A DNA stretch of 64,000 nucleotides from Dehalococcoidia bacterium UBA6495 (GTDB taxonomy: Bacteria; Chloroflexota; Dehalococcoidia; Lucifugimonadales; UBA826): contig DJMH01000116.1 of assembly GCA_002435305.1 (NCBI GenBank), forward strand, positions 10,320 through 74,319, written 5' to 3'. Positions 24,382 to 33,761 of this stretch are shown here, one piece after another (position 1 is the stretch's first letter; each line of letters opens with the position of its first letter). The translations under genes were made by a program, and so were the position numbers. The notes below the pieces were generated by a model. The model did no database searches. It saw only the letters and a list, made by a program, of their open reading frames with translations, and was not told the DNA's origin.

Positions 24382-25800
24382 ATGTCTAAATCAGAAATAG
24401 TTAATATGACTGCCACTGAAATGGTTAGATTAATTAAAACCAAGGGCATTTCAGCATCAGAGGTGATGGATGCCCACCTAAGTCAAATAAATTCTGTGAA
24501 TCCTAAAGTAAACGCCATTGTTACCATTCATCCAGAGCTAGGAATAGACGGGGCCAAACTCGCAGATGAAGCAATTGCCAAAGGAGAAAATTTAGGGATA
24601 TTACACGGACTTCCCACGGCCCATAAGGATTTAGTTCCGACTAAAGGTATTCGGACGACATACGGTTCTCCTTTGTATGCTGACTACATACCCGACTACA
24701 GTGCATTAATAGTGGAGAGGATGCAGAGAGCTGGGGCTATCACAATTGGCAAGACCAATACGCCGGAGTTCGGAGCAGGTTCCCAAACTTACAATGAGGT
24801 ATTTGGAGAAACTTTGAATCCTTATGACACCAGCACAACCTGTGGCGGCAGCAGTGGCGGTGCAGCTGTGGCCCTCGCTACTAGAATGGTCCCAATTGCT
24901 GATGGAAGTGATACCGGGGGGTCTTTACGTAACCCGGCAAACTTTTGTAATGTTGTCGGATTTAGGACATCTCCTGGTCGAGTACCTACTTATCCATCCA
25001 AGGTGGGCTGGAGTCCAACATCAGTACAAGGTCCTATGGCCAGAACTGTTTCTGACTGTGCTCTTTTTTTGGCTGCTATAGCGGGGCCTGATTCTCGTGT
25101 TCCCATATCAATAAGTGAAAAGGGTGAAGTTTTTTTGGAATCTTTGGACAGGGATTTTCAGAGTACGAAAATCGCATGGAGTCAAGATTTGGGAGGATTA
25201 CCAATCGATCCCCGAACCACCGCCGTAATTGAATCTCAGAGGTCAGTTTTTAAAGATATAGGATGCTTAATTGTGGAAACTGAGCCTGATTTTTCCGATG
25301 TAAATGAGCAGTTTTTGATTTGGCGGGGGTGGGGAAGAGAAATAAATCAGGGAGATAATTTAAGGAACAACAGAGATAAATTGAAAGATACAATGATTTG
25401 GGATATTGAGCAGGGGGTCAAATTATCTGGACCCGATGTAGGATGGGCCGAAGCTAAAAGAATGGAATTGTTTCAACGCATGAACCAGTTTATGAACGAA
25501 TATGAATTTCTTATATGCCCTGTGAGCCAAAGACCCCCTTTTAATATTGAACAAAGATGGGTTTCTGAGATAAATGGCGTGAAAATGGAAAACTTTATTG
25601 CTTGGATGAAATCCTGTTATTACATAACAGCCACAGGACATCCTGCGATTTCGGTTCCCTGTGGATTCACCGCTGAAGGCCTTCCAGTCGGAGTTCAGAT
25701 CGTCGGTCGATATAGGGATGAATTTGGGGTCTTACAACTTGCTAAAGCTTTTGAAGACGCCACTGGATTCTGGAAATCAATCCCTCCTGTCTGCACTTAA
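24382..25800 (+). CDS. Amidase signature family amidase
   Basis: A 472-residue amidase. The Ser-cisSer-Lys triad can be seen: Lys in LPTAHKDLV (near residue 80), the cis-Ser in CGGSSGGAAVALA (near 155) and the nucleophile Ser in GSDTGGSLRNPA (near 180). The length and the C-terminal ISVPCGFTAEGLPVGVQIVG segment match the family. It hydrolyses amides to acids and ammonia; the substrate is unknown. GatA is unlikely because no gatB/gatC is adjacent and the sequence is closer to catabolic amidases. GGAG precedes the ATG by 9 bases. Likely an operon with the MFS gene upstream. Confidence 0.93.
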   Translation: MSKSEIVNMTATEMVRLIKTKGISASEVMDAHLSQINSVNPKVNAIVTIHPELGIDGAKLADEAIAKGENLGILHGLPTAHKDLVPTKGIRTTYGSPLYADYIPDYSALIVERMQRAGAITIGKTNTPEFGAGSQTYNEVFGETLNPYDTSTTCGGSSGGAAVALATRMVPIADGSDTGGSLRNPANFCNVVGFRTSPGRVPTYPSKVGWSPTSVQGPMARTVSDCALFLAAIAGPDSRVPISISEKGEVFLESLDRDFQSTKIAWSQDLGGLPIDPRTTAVIESQRSVFKDIGCLIVETEPDFSDVNEQFLIWRGWGREINQGDNLRNNRDKLKDTMIWDIEQGVKLSGPDVGWAEAKRMELFQRMNQFMNEYEFLICPVSQRPPFNIEQRWVSEINGVKMENFIAWMKSCYYITATGHPAISVPCGFTAEGLPVGVQIVGRYRDEFGVLQLAKAFEDATGFWKSIPPVCT

Positions 25801-25806
25801 CATGTT

Positions 25807-26475
25807 TCAACTTATGTCAGATGAGATCTCTCCAAGTGACATCTTTTGGATATCCGGAACTTGAGCTCCTTTCTCTGCGTAGCCTGCGACAAGGAGTAAA
25901 AATGGGCGTTCGTTTTTTGGGCGCTTAAATATTTTGTTCAAAAATCCCATAGGGCTAGGAGTATGCGTGAGAGTGGACAATCCTGCGTTGTGAAGGGCGG
26001 TTATTAGAATACCAGTAGCTATGCCCACCGATTCTGTCGCGTAGTAGTGTTTTACCCGGGAACCGTCCGGCAGCATTCCGTAACTTTTAACAAATATGGC
26101 GATTAGGAATGGCGCAGTTTCTAGAAAAGGTTTATTGGCATCTGTCCCCAATGGTTCCAAGGCCTTTAACCATTCTGGGGACGCTTTTGTTTCATAGAAG
26201 TCCCGTTCTTCTTTCTCAGCTTTTTCACGAATGATTTTACGAGCCTCTCCCCGACCTGAAACAGCGAAATGCCAAGGTTGCATATTTGCCCCGCTTGGAG
26301 CTGTTCCCGCGGCTAAAATGCAATTATCGATTATAGATCTGGATACCTCTTCCGAAGAAAAATCTCGCACAGTTCGACGCTGTTTAATGGTCATATAGAA
26401 TTCTTCAGATCTGGATTTCATCTCTTCATTACTAAAATGTTTTGCATTAGGCAATGGAACTAGTCTCGCATTCAC
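25807..26475 (-). CDS. Nitroreductase family protein
   Basis: A 222-residue FMN-dependent nitroreductase-fold protein. It has the RRTVRDFSSEEV flavin-binding opening, AAGTAPSGANMQPWHFAV (SGANxQPWxF motif), and SVGIATGILITALHNAGLSTLTHTP, with GYAEKGAQVP near the end, typical of BluB/iodotyrosine-deiodinase-like members. It could act on nitro, quinone or halogenated aromatic compounds; not resolved. I chose the GTG at 26475 because GGAGG stands 5 bases before it; a TTG four codons upstream overlaps that site. It is convergent with the amidase (6-base gap). Confidence 0.88.
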   Translation of the reverse strand: MNARLVPLPNAKHFSNEEMKSRSEEFYMTIKQRRTVRDFSSEEVSRSIIDNCILAAGTAPSGANMQPWHFAVSGRGEARKIIREKAEKEERDFYETKASPEWLKALEPLGTDANKPFLETAPFLIAIFVKSYGMLPDGSRVKHYYATESVGIATGILITALHNAGLSTLTHTPSPMGFLNKIFKRPKNERPFLLLVAGYAEKGAQVPDIQKMSLGEISSDIS

Positions 26476-26601
26476 TTTGTCCTCCAATAAATTAGATTAT
26501 GGCAATTTTCAGATTCTTGGATAATCCTGTACGATTTCTCATCACGCTGATAATATCCTAGGTGAAATAGACGCGAATAATCCAGATGTGAAAGGTACAT
26601 T

Positions 26602-27702
26602 ATGAAAATAACGAATGTTAAAGTTGAAATGTTCAATTGGACTACACAAGCTTGGAAGACTGGTGTTGGTACTTCATTTGGTAACACACGCCAACTTGGG
26701 ATCGTTACTGTCGAGACAGATGAAGGTATAAATGGCAATTCATTTTTGGGTTCTTCACGTGTTGGGGCGGATCATTTTGCCCCAGGATTAATAGAATTTA
26801 TCAAACCATTGATTATGGGTCGGAATCCTCAGGATATCGGTGCCATTTGGTGGGATATGTGGAAAATGAATCGGTCTGTGTCTACGAATGTCATAGGTGC
26901 TATCGATATTTGCCTGTGGGATATAAATGGAAAAATAGCCCAGCAGCCAATACACCGGCTATTAGGTACCTGTAAAGAATCAGTTCCTGTTTACTCTAGC
27001 ACCGCATTTCATGACACAAAAGAGGAATATGCGGAAGAGGCAATCAAATTCAAAGAGATGGGTTGGACTGCACACAAGATCCATCCACATGGGAATCCTG
27101 CTTACGATATTGAAATATCGCAGGCAGTGCGGGAAGCGGTAGGAGGTGATATGAAACTTATGTTGGACTCGATGTGGGCCTACCAATATGAAGATGCAAT
27201 GAGAGTAGGGAGGGCCATTGAAGAACTGAATTTCTACTGGTATGAGGACCCTTTGGTCGAAGAAGATATTTATAACTATGTAAAATTGCATGATAAATTA
27301 GACATACCGATTATGTCTACTGAATATGCTCCGGGAAGATATTACGGAATGACCCAATGGATAACCCAGTATGCAACTGACATACTAAGGGGAGATGTGG
27401 CCGTGACTGGAGGAATTACTCCAATGGTTCGGCTTTGTCATCTTGCTGAAGGTTTCAATATGAAATGTGAGATTCATCATGGTGGTAATTCATTAAACAA
27501 CGTAGCGAATTTGCACATAACCATGGCAGTGCCTAACTGTGAATTTTTTGAATTTTTCCCATGCACAGGGGCCAATATGTTTGGGCTTGTGGAGGATATT
27601 CAATTTGAAGGTGGTGTGGTTCATGCACCGACCAAACCAGGGCTTGGATATGAGATTGACTGGGATATGCTGAAAAACCAATACACAGCTACAGCTGAAT
27701 AA
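26602..27702 (+). CDS. Enolase-superfamily (mandelate racemase/muconate lactonizing-like) enzyme
   Basis: A 366-residue MR/MLE barrel enzyme. The N-terminal capping domain runs to about residue 120. Metal ligands are Asp189 (MLDSMW), Glu215 (YEDP) and Glu241 (STEYAPG). The base region on the second strand reads K159-I-H161 in place of the common KxK, and the seventh-strand base is likely His292 or His293 in EIHHGGN. This pattern points to a sugar-acid dehydratase or cycloisomerase of the mandelate racemase subgroup; KxH is unusual. AAAGG precedes the ATG by 7 bases. It would feed 2-keto-3-deoxy acids to the aldolase/kinase pathway; this is inferred. Confidence 0.88.
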   Translation: MKITNVKVEMFNWTTQAWKTGVGTSFGNTRQLGIVTVETDEGINGNSFLGSSRVGADHFAPGLIEFIKPLIMGRNPQDIGAIWWDMWKMNRSVSTNVIGAIDICLWDINGKIAQQPIHRLLGTCKESVPVYSSTAFHDTKEEYAEEAIKFKEMGWTAHKIHPHGNPAYDIEISQAVREAVGGDMKLMLDSMWAYQYEDAMRVGRAIEELNFYWYEDPLVEEDIYNYVKLHDKLDIPIMSTEYAPGRYYGMTQWITQYATDILRGDVAVTGGITPMVRLCHLAEGFNMKCEIHHGGNSLNNVANLHITMAVPNCEFFEFFPCTGANMFGLVEDIQFEGGVVHAPTKPGLGYEIDWDMLKNQYTATAE

Positions 27703-27776
27703 AAAAGCCCGTCAGGTCGATTGAAAATCAAGACATCATTTAGTTTGGACAAGTCTTTGATCGTGTTTGAGCGGGT

Positions 27777-29027
27777 ATGAAATTACCCACCATACACACC
27801 TTAGATTCATTGCGGGCCTATCCTGATTATCGATATTTGTGGACGGCAAACTTTTGTGCAAATACCGCACAATGGTTGCAGTTACTTACAATAGGATGGC
27901 TAGTAAAATCCCTTACTGAAAATGGTTCTAATTCTGCCTTGCTTGTGGTGGGCATAGGTGGTGCTGTGGCTTTACCTGGGATTATTATTGGTCCTTGGGG
28001 TGGTGTTTTAGGTGACCGGTTAAATCGGAAGAAGCTGGTTATTTGCCTTGAAATATTTATGGTTCTGCTGGCTCTTTCCTTCGCTTTGTTGCTTCGGACA
28101 GGATCCGTCCTTGTGTGGCATGTGTATACATTTGCACTGCTGGCAGGGTGCTGTGAAGCACTAAAAATGCCTATCCGCCAAGCTCTTATCGCTAATACCG
28201 TTCCCTTCCATGCTCTTAGCAACGCATATGCTACTAGTGTTCTTACGATACCTGGTACCAGAATGATTGGCCCATTTATTGGCGGTATCATCGTTTCAAA
28301 TGTGGGATTTTTTTGGAATTTCACCATTGAAGCACTCCTGTATCTAGGGGTCATAGTGGCTCTAATCCCAATGTCTACTCCTTATTTCATAAAACGAGAT
28401 TTTGTTACGAGTTTTGGAGTGTCACAGATGTTTACCGATATGGCGGATGGGTTCAAGTATTTGTGGAAACAACAGCGTCCATTGTCATTCATTTATATGT
28501 TGTCTGCGGCACCAAATGTTGTTTTGCATCCCGTCATATTTTTGTTGCCTTTGTTCACTACAGACGTTCTTCATAGAGATGTTGAATATGGTGGCTACAT
28601 GATGGCGGTCAACGGAGCCGGTGGATTGCTAATGGTTTTTGTATTTTCTGCATTTGGATTTCCAAAATGGCGGGGCATGCTCTGTATTCTTTCTGCGCTT
28701 TGTGGTGCCATTATGACTCTTTTATTAAGCCAATCCTTGTGGATAACTCCAGCTTTTTTGGCCCTTGCAATTTTTGGTGCTACTCAGACTGCATTTAGAA
28801 CGACAACTGGTGTTTTAACTCAAACATTAGCGGAAGACCAATATAGGGTCCGGGCGATGAGTGCTTATCGAATTGGTATGGGAATGGTCGTTTTCTTTAG
28901 TTTTTTTGTGGGTTGGATGGCAGGGATCACTTCTGTTCGACTAACCTTGTTGTTTATGGGGGCTCTTGGCGTTGCTATTTCAATTATATTTTGGATCTTC
29001 TCCCCGGCAGTGCGAAATCAGGATTAA
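27777..29027 (+). CDS. MFS exporter, EntS/MFS_3-like
   Basis: A 416-residue MFS protein starting LDSLRAYPDYRYLWTANFCANTAQWLQLLTIGWLV, the standard opening of MFS_3 exporters. The motif-A loop is GVLGDRLNRKKLVI, and VRAMSAYRIGMGM fits the C-terminal half. It is a relative of the 17894-19162 carrier. It lies 74 bases after the enolase-superfamily gene on the same strand and may be co-transcribed. Substrate unknown. Confidence 0.88.
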   Translation: MKLPTIHTLDSLRAYPDYRYLWTANFCANTAQWLQLLTIGWLVKSLTENGSNSALLVVGIGGAVALPGIIIGPWGGVLGDRLNRKKLVICLEIFMVLLALSFALLLRTGSVLVWHVYTFALLAGCCEALKMPIRQALIANTVPFHALSNAYATSVLTIPGTRMIGPFIGGIIVSNVGFFWNFTIEALLYLGVIVALIPMSTPYFIKRDFVTSFGVSQMFTDMADGFKYLWKQQRPLSFIYMLSAAPNVVLHPVIFLLPLFTTDVLHRDVEYGGYMMAVNGAGGLLMVFVFSAFGFPKWRGMLCILSALCGAIMTLLLSQSLWITPAFLALAIFGATQTAFRTTTGVLTQTLAEDQYRVRAMSAYRIGMGMVVFFSFFVGWMAGITSVRLTLLFMGALGVAISIIFWIFSPAVRNQD

Positions 29028-29183
29028 ATTATAGAGTATTTCACCCGTGATGCCCGGCCCCATGCTGCGGTTTAGAACTTTACCAGTAAGTATTTGTGAG
29101 TTAGTATTTGGGAATCTTAATTCCTGTTTTTAATAACATATTCATCTCAATAGACTAATATTCCCATCAAAAAGATTCTGTAA

Positions 29184-30524
29184 TTGGAAAGTATCCAAAC
29201 TTTGTTTCAAAGTGCCAAAAATAAACTAGCCGAAAGACGAAAAAACACGTTCTATGGTTGGTATCTGGTTCCAGTCTTTGGCGCTCTAATGATGATAGCT
29301 ACTACTCCTCTTTTCCATGCCATGGGTATCTGGGCCGTTGCAATGGAAAGGGCCTTTGGGTGGAATAGGACTCAACTGTCTCTAGCATTATCGTTTACGA
29401 GGATTGAAGGTGGTATTTTAGGCCCTGTCGAAGGTTATCTAGTAGATAGGTTTGGCACTAAGCGCATGGTTTTAATAGGTATGATAATCATGGGGTTTGG
29501 GTGGATAGTATTCAGCCGTATAAATCATTTGTTGATTTTCTATTTTTCTTATCTGCTTATTGCTCTTGGTCAAGGTTTAGGTAGTTGGCTGGCTCTAAAT
29601 ACTATGATGAACAATTGGTTCGTCAGAAGACGATCCTTTGCCATGGGTCTGTCTAATGCCCTCTCGAGGTTTGGATCATTATTCTTTGTACCGCTGCTAG
29701 CCTGGCTTATCGACCCAGATTTTTTAGATAGGCCGGGGTGGAGTTTAACTGCGTTTATCCTAGCTATAGTTACTATATTGCTGGCCTTTCCGTTGACTAG
29801 CCTTCTTAGAGATAGACCCGAAGATTATGGATTGCTTCCTGACGGAGATACAGAAGAAGACATTGAAAGACGGAACAAGGAAGCTTTAATCAGTGGTGTA
29901 AAAATCGAGCAAGAGTATGATTTCACGGTATCACAGGCTTTGAGAGCCCCGGCCTTTTGGTTTATAAGCCTTGGCCATGGATTTACATCGATGGTTTTGT
30001 TGGCATTTATGTTGCATCTTGCGCCTATGATGACAGATCAAGGATACAGTTTGCAGACGGCTGCATTTGTTGTTTCAGCATACACAGCGGTTTCTATGGT
30101 ATTCCAATTAATTGGCGGGTATGTTGGGGACCGGATTGCGAAAAATGTGGCACTAATGATGTTTACTTTATGTCAGGCCCTTGGGGTTTTTGTTTTAACT
30201 TTTGGACCTTCCAATCTTTTTTCGGCCTACGGATTTGCTTTGTTGTTCGGGATAGGGTTTGGTGGAAGGAATCCTATTTCATCTTCCATACGAGGAGATT
30301 ATTTTGGTAGAAAAAATTATGGCAAGATAATGGGGATATCTCAGGTGCCAATGAACGTGCTGTTGCTGATTGGACCAGTTTTTGCTGGGGTAATGCGTGA
30401 TTCAACTGGCACCTATCAAACAGCGTTCGCTGTACTTGGGGTGTTAGCAGTTGTTGGAGGGTTTTGCTTCCTGTTTGCAAAAAAGCCTATCCCATCTGAT
30501 GCTTATATAGCCAACCCCAATTAA
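29184..30524 (+). CDS. MFS transporter
   Basis: A 446-residue MFS carrier. After a charged N-terminus (KNKLAERRKN), TFYGWYLVPVFGALMMIATTPLFHAMGIWAVAMERAFGWNRTQLSLAL resembles the monocarboxylate-porter opening, and VEGYLVDRFGTKRM is the motif-A loop. The central cytoplasmic loop (RPEDYGLLPDGDTEEDIERRNKEA) is typical of the larger MCT-like carriers. The start is TTG. It ends with a 4-base overlap with the convergent flavin oxidoreductase. Substrate unknown. Confidence 0.9.
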   Translation: MESIQTLFQSAKNKLAERRKNTFYGWYLVPVFGALMMIATTPLFHAMGIWAVAMERAFGWNRTQLSLALSFTRIEGGILGPVEGYLVDRFGTKRMVLIGMIIMGFGWIVFSRINHLLIFYFSYLLIALGQGLGSWLALNTMMNNWFVRRRSFAMGLSNALSRFGSLFFVPLLAWLIDPDFLDRPGWSLTAFILAIVTILLAFPLTSLLRDRPEDYGLLPDGDTEEDIERRNKEALISGVKIEQEYDFTVSQALRAPAFWFISLGHGFTSMVLLAFMLHLAPMMTDQGYSLQTAAFVVSAYTAVSMVFQLIGGYVGDRIAKNVALMMFTLCQALGVFVLTFGPSNLFSAYGFALLFGIGFGGRNPISSSIRGDYFGRKNYGKIMGISQVPMNVLLLIGPVFAGVMRDSTGTYQTAFAVLGVLAVVGGFCFLFAKKPIPSDAYIANPN

Positions 30525-31591
30525 AATTCTGCAGTAGCCACATCGGGTATTGAATTCGGATGCACATCCATAGATTCTGCAACTAGGCGGTAGGATTTTT
30601 TCCTGTCGTCGAAGTAGTAGCAATTGGATACTATTCCTATATCAGGGGTTTGATAGCGTTCTGATGATGAGAGGATTCCTTCTTTTACCTGGTCGGGGTC
30701 ACCTTCTATATAGCTTTGAGTAGTTTGTTCCAAATAGGCTCTGACATTTTCGTCTAACGGCCATACGGAAGCTTCTTCCGGGGGTAACAAACCCTTCGTC
30801 TTGAGTCCCATTGTCGATATAATTTTGTTTATGCTTCTTGAAGATCCAACAAATTTAGCTTTCTCTTCTGTATCGGCGCATATCACTTGCAGGCCCACAT
30901 TTACTTTGGGTTCCGATAAATAGTCAGACGGTTTGAAGTTATTTCTATATAAATCAGTAACTTGTGGACCGTATTCCGAGGTGTTTCCGAAAAAATCTGC
31001 GAAGCTAAAAGGAAGGCCCATTTCTGCTGCTAATCTAGCACTGTAATCACTTGATCCTAGGAGCCACACTGACGGGTATGTTTCTTTACCTGAAGATTGA
31101 GCCCTAATACCTGAGAGAGGATGATCATCTTCCACCTCATCTTCCAGAAAATTTAACAGGTCCTTGACCATTTGAGGAAAGTCACTGAATACGTCCATTG
31201 TGGGTCTTGGATATGTTAAAGCGGCGGCAGTTCTTCTATCGCTCCCAGGGGCTCTGCCGATGCCGAGGTCAATTCTGTCTGGGTGAAAAGAATCCAATAC
31301 ACTGAATTGTTCAGCCACTTTAAGCGCAGAGTAATGGCTTAACATAACACCGCCGCTTCCGACACGAATAGTAGAGGTTTTTGCTGCTATCTGTCCTATT
31401 AGAATTTCTGGACTCGTTCCGGAAAAAGAGTTGGAATTATGGTGTTCCGCTACCCAGTACCTGGAATATCCAAGATTTTCTGTATGTATTGCCAGTTCAA
31501 CTGACTCATTTAGCGCATCGGCAGGGGTGCCACCACGTCGAATCGGTGATTGGTCTACCACCGTTAGCTTTATGTCTTTTATAGATGCCAT
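30521..31591 (-). CDS. LLM class flavin-dependent oxidoreductase (luciferase-like, MsnO8 type)
   Basis: A 356-residue bacterial-luciferase-fold protein. LTVVDQSPIRRGGTPADALNESVELAIHTENLGYSRYWVAEHHN is the opening of the MsnO8-like group. AAKTSTIRVGSGGVMLSHYSALKVAEQFSVLD and LGIGRAPGSDRRTAAAL add the flavin/phosphate-binding segments. Such enzymes use FMNH2 or F420 with oxygen, or act as reductases; the substrate is unknown. Expansion of flavin-dependent oxygenases is known in SAR202 Chloroflexota, which fits the proposed source. Only this one is in the window. Confidence 0.92.
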   Translation of the reverse strand: MASIKDIKLTVVDQSPIRRGGTPADALNESVELAIHTENLGYSRYWVAEHHNSNSFSGTSPEILIGQIAAKTSTIRVGSGGVMLSHYSALKVAEQFSVLDSFHPDRIDLGIGRAPGSDRRTAAALTYPRPTMDVFSDFPQMVKDLLNFLEDEVEDDHPLSGIRAQSSGKETYPSVWLLGSSDYSARLAAEMGLPFSFADFFGNTSEYGPQVTDLYRNNFKPSDYLSEPKVNVGLQVICADTEEKAKFVGSSRSINKIISTMGLKTKGLLPPEEASVWPLDENVRAYLEQTTQSYIEGDPDQVKEGILSSSERYQTPDIGIVSNCYYFDDRKKSYRLVAESMDVHPNSIPDVATAEF

Positions 31592-31695
31592 ATTTGTAAA
31601 GACAGGATAACAAAGTACCTACCTAGCTGTCTCCATTAAGCTAGGTAAGGTAAAATCCTGTTTTATGTTATCCCTGCAACAGGTTCATATAAATT

Positions 31696-32643
31696 TTGAC
31701 CGATTCGGAAGAAAAAGTAGATACGCTTGAAAAAAGAAAGCCGGCGGGGCTGATACCCACTGTCTTTCAGATATTTCTCTCTTTGCTTTGGGGAGGCAAT
31801 CACGTAAGTATAAAAGCATCCCTTGAGTATGCGTCACCTTTACAAGTTGGATGGATGAGATTTGTGCTGGGAGGGACGGTAACTTTTGCTTACATGCTCC
31901 TCAGAAAAGAGTCTTTTACAGTTAGCAAAAGTGAAATCCGTCCACTTCTAATAGTAGGGGCCCTTTTTACAGTACAGATTATGTTCATGAATGTAGGTCA
32001 ACATTTGACTACTGCCGGGCACGCCACCGCGTTAAATTCCACTTACCCTATTTGGGCGGCAGTAATAGCCCATTTCTTGGTTCCAGCCGACACTCTTAAT
32101 CGATGGAAAGTACTGGCAATTGTTCTGTCCTACGTAGGTATACTGACGATAGTTTTTGGGGATGTGGGAATTGTCGTACCCGGTGTTACCATAGAAGGTG
32201 ACTTGATGAGTCTTTTGTCAGCCATTTTGTTGGGGTTGCGGCTGGTTTTGATGTCTAATTTTGCCCAAAACATGTCTGAGGCGAAAATTATGTTTGGGCA
32301 ACTTGTTATAGGGATAACGTTATTTTTCATAGGCAGTTTGCTTTTCGAATCCCCTCAATACACTATTGAACCAAGATTTTGGTTAGCGCTTGCCTATCAA
32401 GGATTTGTGATCGCCGGATTCGGGTTTCTTGCCAATGCATGGTTGGTAACGAAATATTTACCTTCAACAGTAACATTTTACTCATTTATACAACCACCTG
32501 CCGGTGTTTTATTGGCCTGGTTGGTTCTTTCAGAGGATCCAGGCCGAGGATTGCTAGGAGGCCTTGTATTTGTAGTTGCGGGTGCTATTACATTTGGCTC
32601 TGAGTCGTTCATTAAAGCTAAGAGACGGGAGGTTTTAGTCTAA
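31696..32643 (+). CDS. EamA/DMT-family transporter
   Basis: A 315-residue ten-helix drug/metabolite transporter with two EamA halves. IFLSLLWGGNHVSIKASLEYASPLQVGWMRF is a characteristic first helix pair, and TAGHATALNSTYPIWAAVIAHFLVP ends half one. Members export amino acids or other metabolites. It opens the EamA-enolase-GNAT unit: its TAA shares an A with the next ATG (TAATG), so translation is coupled. The start is a TTG. Confidence 0.88.
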   Translation: MTDSEEKVDTLEKRKPAGLIPTVFQIFLSLLWGGNHVSIKASLEYASPLQVGWMRFVLGGTVTFAYMLLRKESFTVSKSEIRPLLIVGALFTVQIMFMNVGQHLTTAGHATALNSTYPIWAAVIAHFLVPADTLNRWKVLAIVLSYVGILTIVFGDVGIVVPGVTIEGDLMSLLSAILLGLRLVLMSNFAQNMSEAKIMFGQLVIGITLFFIGSLLFESPQYTIEPRFWLALAYQGFVIAGFGFLANAWLVTKYLPSTVTFYSFIQPPAGVLLAWLVLSEDPGRGLLGGLVFVVAGAITFGSESFIKAKRREVLV

Positions 32644-33761
32644 TGAAAATTATTGATGTGATAAGTGACGTTTTTGAATGGGAAAGGCCAGGGATTTGGA
32701 ATGGAGGCCACTTTTACGGCCCAGGCAGGCTCCATAAAGTCACAGTTAAGACGGATGAAGGAATCGATGGGTTTGGTTGGAATGGTGGTACTGCTGCTGA
32801 AAGGCCTTTGAATGTGTTTCCCCCGTTTGTCGATTATTTCCGTGACTTGTTGATTGGAAGAGACCCGCTTGAAACTAGGAAGATAGCGGAAGATTTGGGT
32901 GAAAAACACATAAAGATATTGGGCCCAGGGGGAGTTAACACACAAGTTTTGGCAGCAATAAACATCGCCTGTTGGGATATAAAAGGTAAAGCCTTAGGAA
33001 AATCAGTTCATGAATTACTAGGAGGGAGCCAAGATCGTATTAGAACATATATTGCTGGAGGTTATTATGCCGAGGGGAAGGGGCTTAAAGAACTTCAAGA
33101 TGAGGTTCTTTTCAATATTAATGAAATGAATGCTGGTGCTGTGAAAATTAAAATCGGTGATCCAAATGAAGGTATTAGGGGTGATATGCTTAGGGTGGAG
33201 GCGGCTAGGAAGGCTGCAGGGGATGATGTGGTTTTGATGGTTGATGCAAATTGTGCTTTAGATCTGAATCAGTCATTAGACTTTGCTTATGAACTAGATA
33301 AATTTGGAGTGTATTGGTTTGAGGAACCCATGCCAATACATCGATATAGAGAACATGGTGTTTTGAAAGAAAACTCGAAGGTGAAAATTGCTACTGGCGA
33401 AAACGGATATCATTTTTCCCATTTCGAAACCCTCCTTGATCATCAGGGAGCTGATATTTTGAACGTTGACGTTGCAATTTGCCCTGGGTATGACATTGCT
33501 AAAGATATAACCGATCTAGCTAAAGAAAAAGGCGTATCGATAGCTCCGCATGGTTGCCAAGAACTTCAATTACCTCTTGCCGCTGGTATATCGCATGGGG
33601 AATTCCTGGAATACTATCCAGTTGCGGTTGACCCACTTAGGGCAGAGATGTTTATGCCACGAATGGTTCCCGATACTGATGGATATGTTACTGTGCCTGA
33701 CAGACCCGGTATTGGATTTGAATTAAATATGGAGCTGCTGAATAGATATAAATTGCCATGA
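32643..33761 (+). CDS. Enolase-superfamily enzyme (mandelate racemase-like)
   Basis: A 372-residue MR/MLE enzyme. KIKIG on the second barrel strand gives the KxK base motif. Metal ligands are in VDANCAL (Asp), WFEEPMP (Glu) and ATGENG (Glu). The dyad Asp is in ILNVDVA and the His in APHGCQE. This is a complete mandelate-racemase-subgroup site, as in sugar-acid dehydratases and L-talarate/galactarate enzymes. It starts in the stop codon of the EamA gene and ends in an ATGA overlap with the acetyltransferase. Sugar-acid dehydration is likely, but the substrate is not determined. Confidence 0.9.
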   Translation: MKIIDVISDVFEWERPGIWNGGHFYGPGRLHKVTVKTDEGIDGFGWNGGTAAERPLNVFPPFVDYFRDLLIGRDPLETRKIAEDLGEKHIKILGPGGVNTQVLAAINIACWDIKGKALGKSVHELLGGSQDRIRTYIAGGYYAEGKGLKELQDEVLFNINEMNAGAVKIKIGDPNEGIRGDMLRVEAARKAAGDDVVLMVDANCALDLNQSLDFAYELDKFGVYWFEEPMPIHRYREHGVLKENSKVKIATGENGYHFSHFETLLDHQGADILNVDVAICPGYDIAKDITDLAKEKGVSIAPHGCQELQLPLAAGISHGEFLEYYPVAVDPLRAEMFMPRMVPDTDGYVTVPDRPGIGFELNMELLNRYKLP

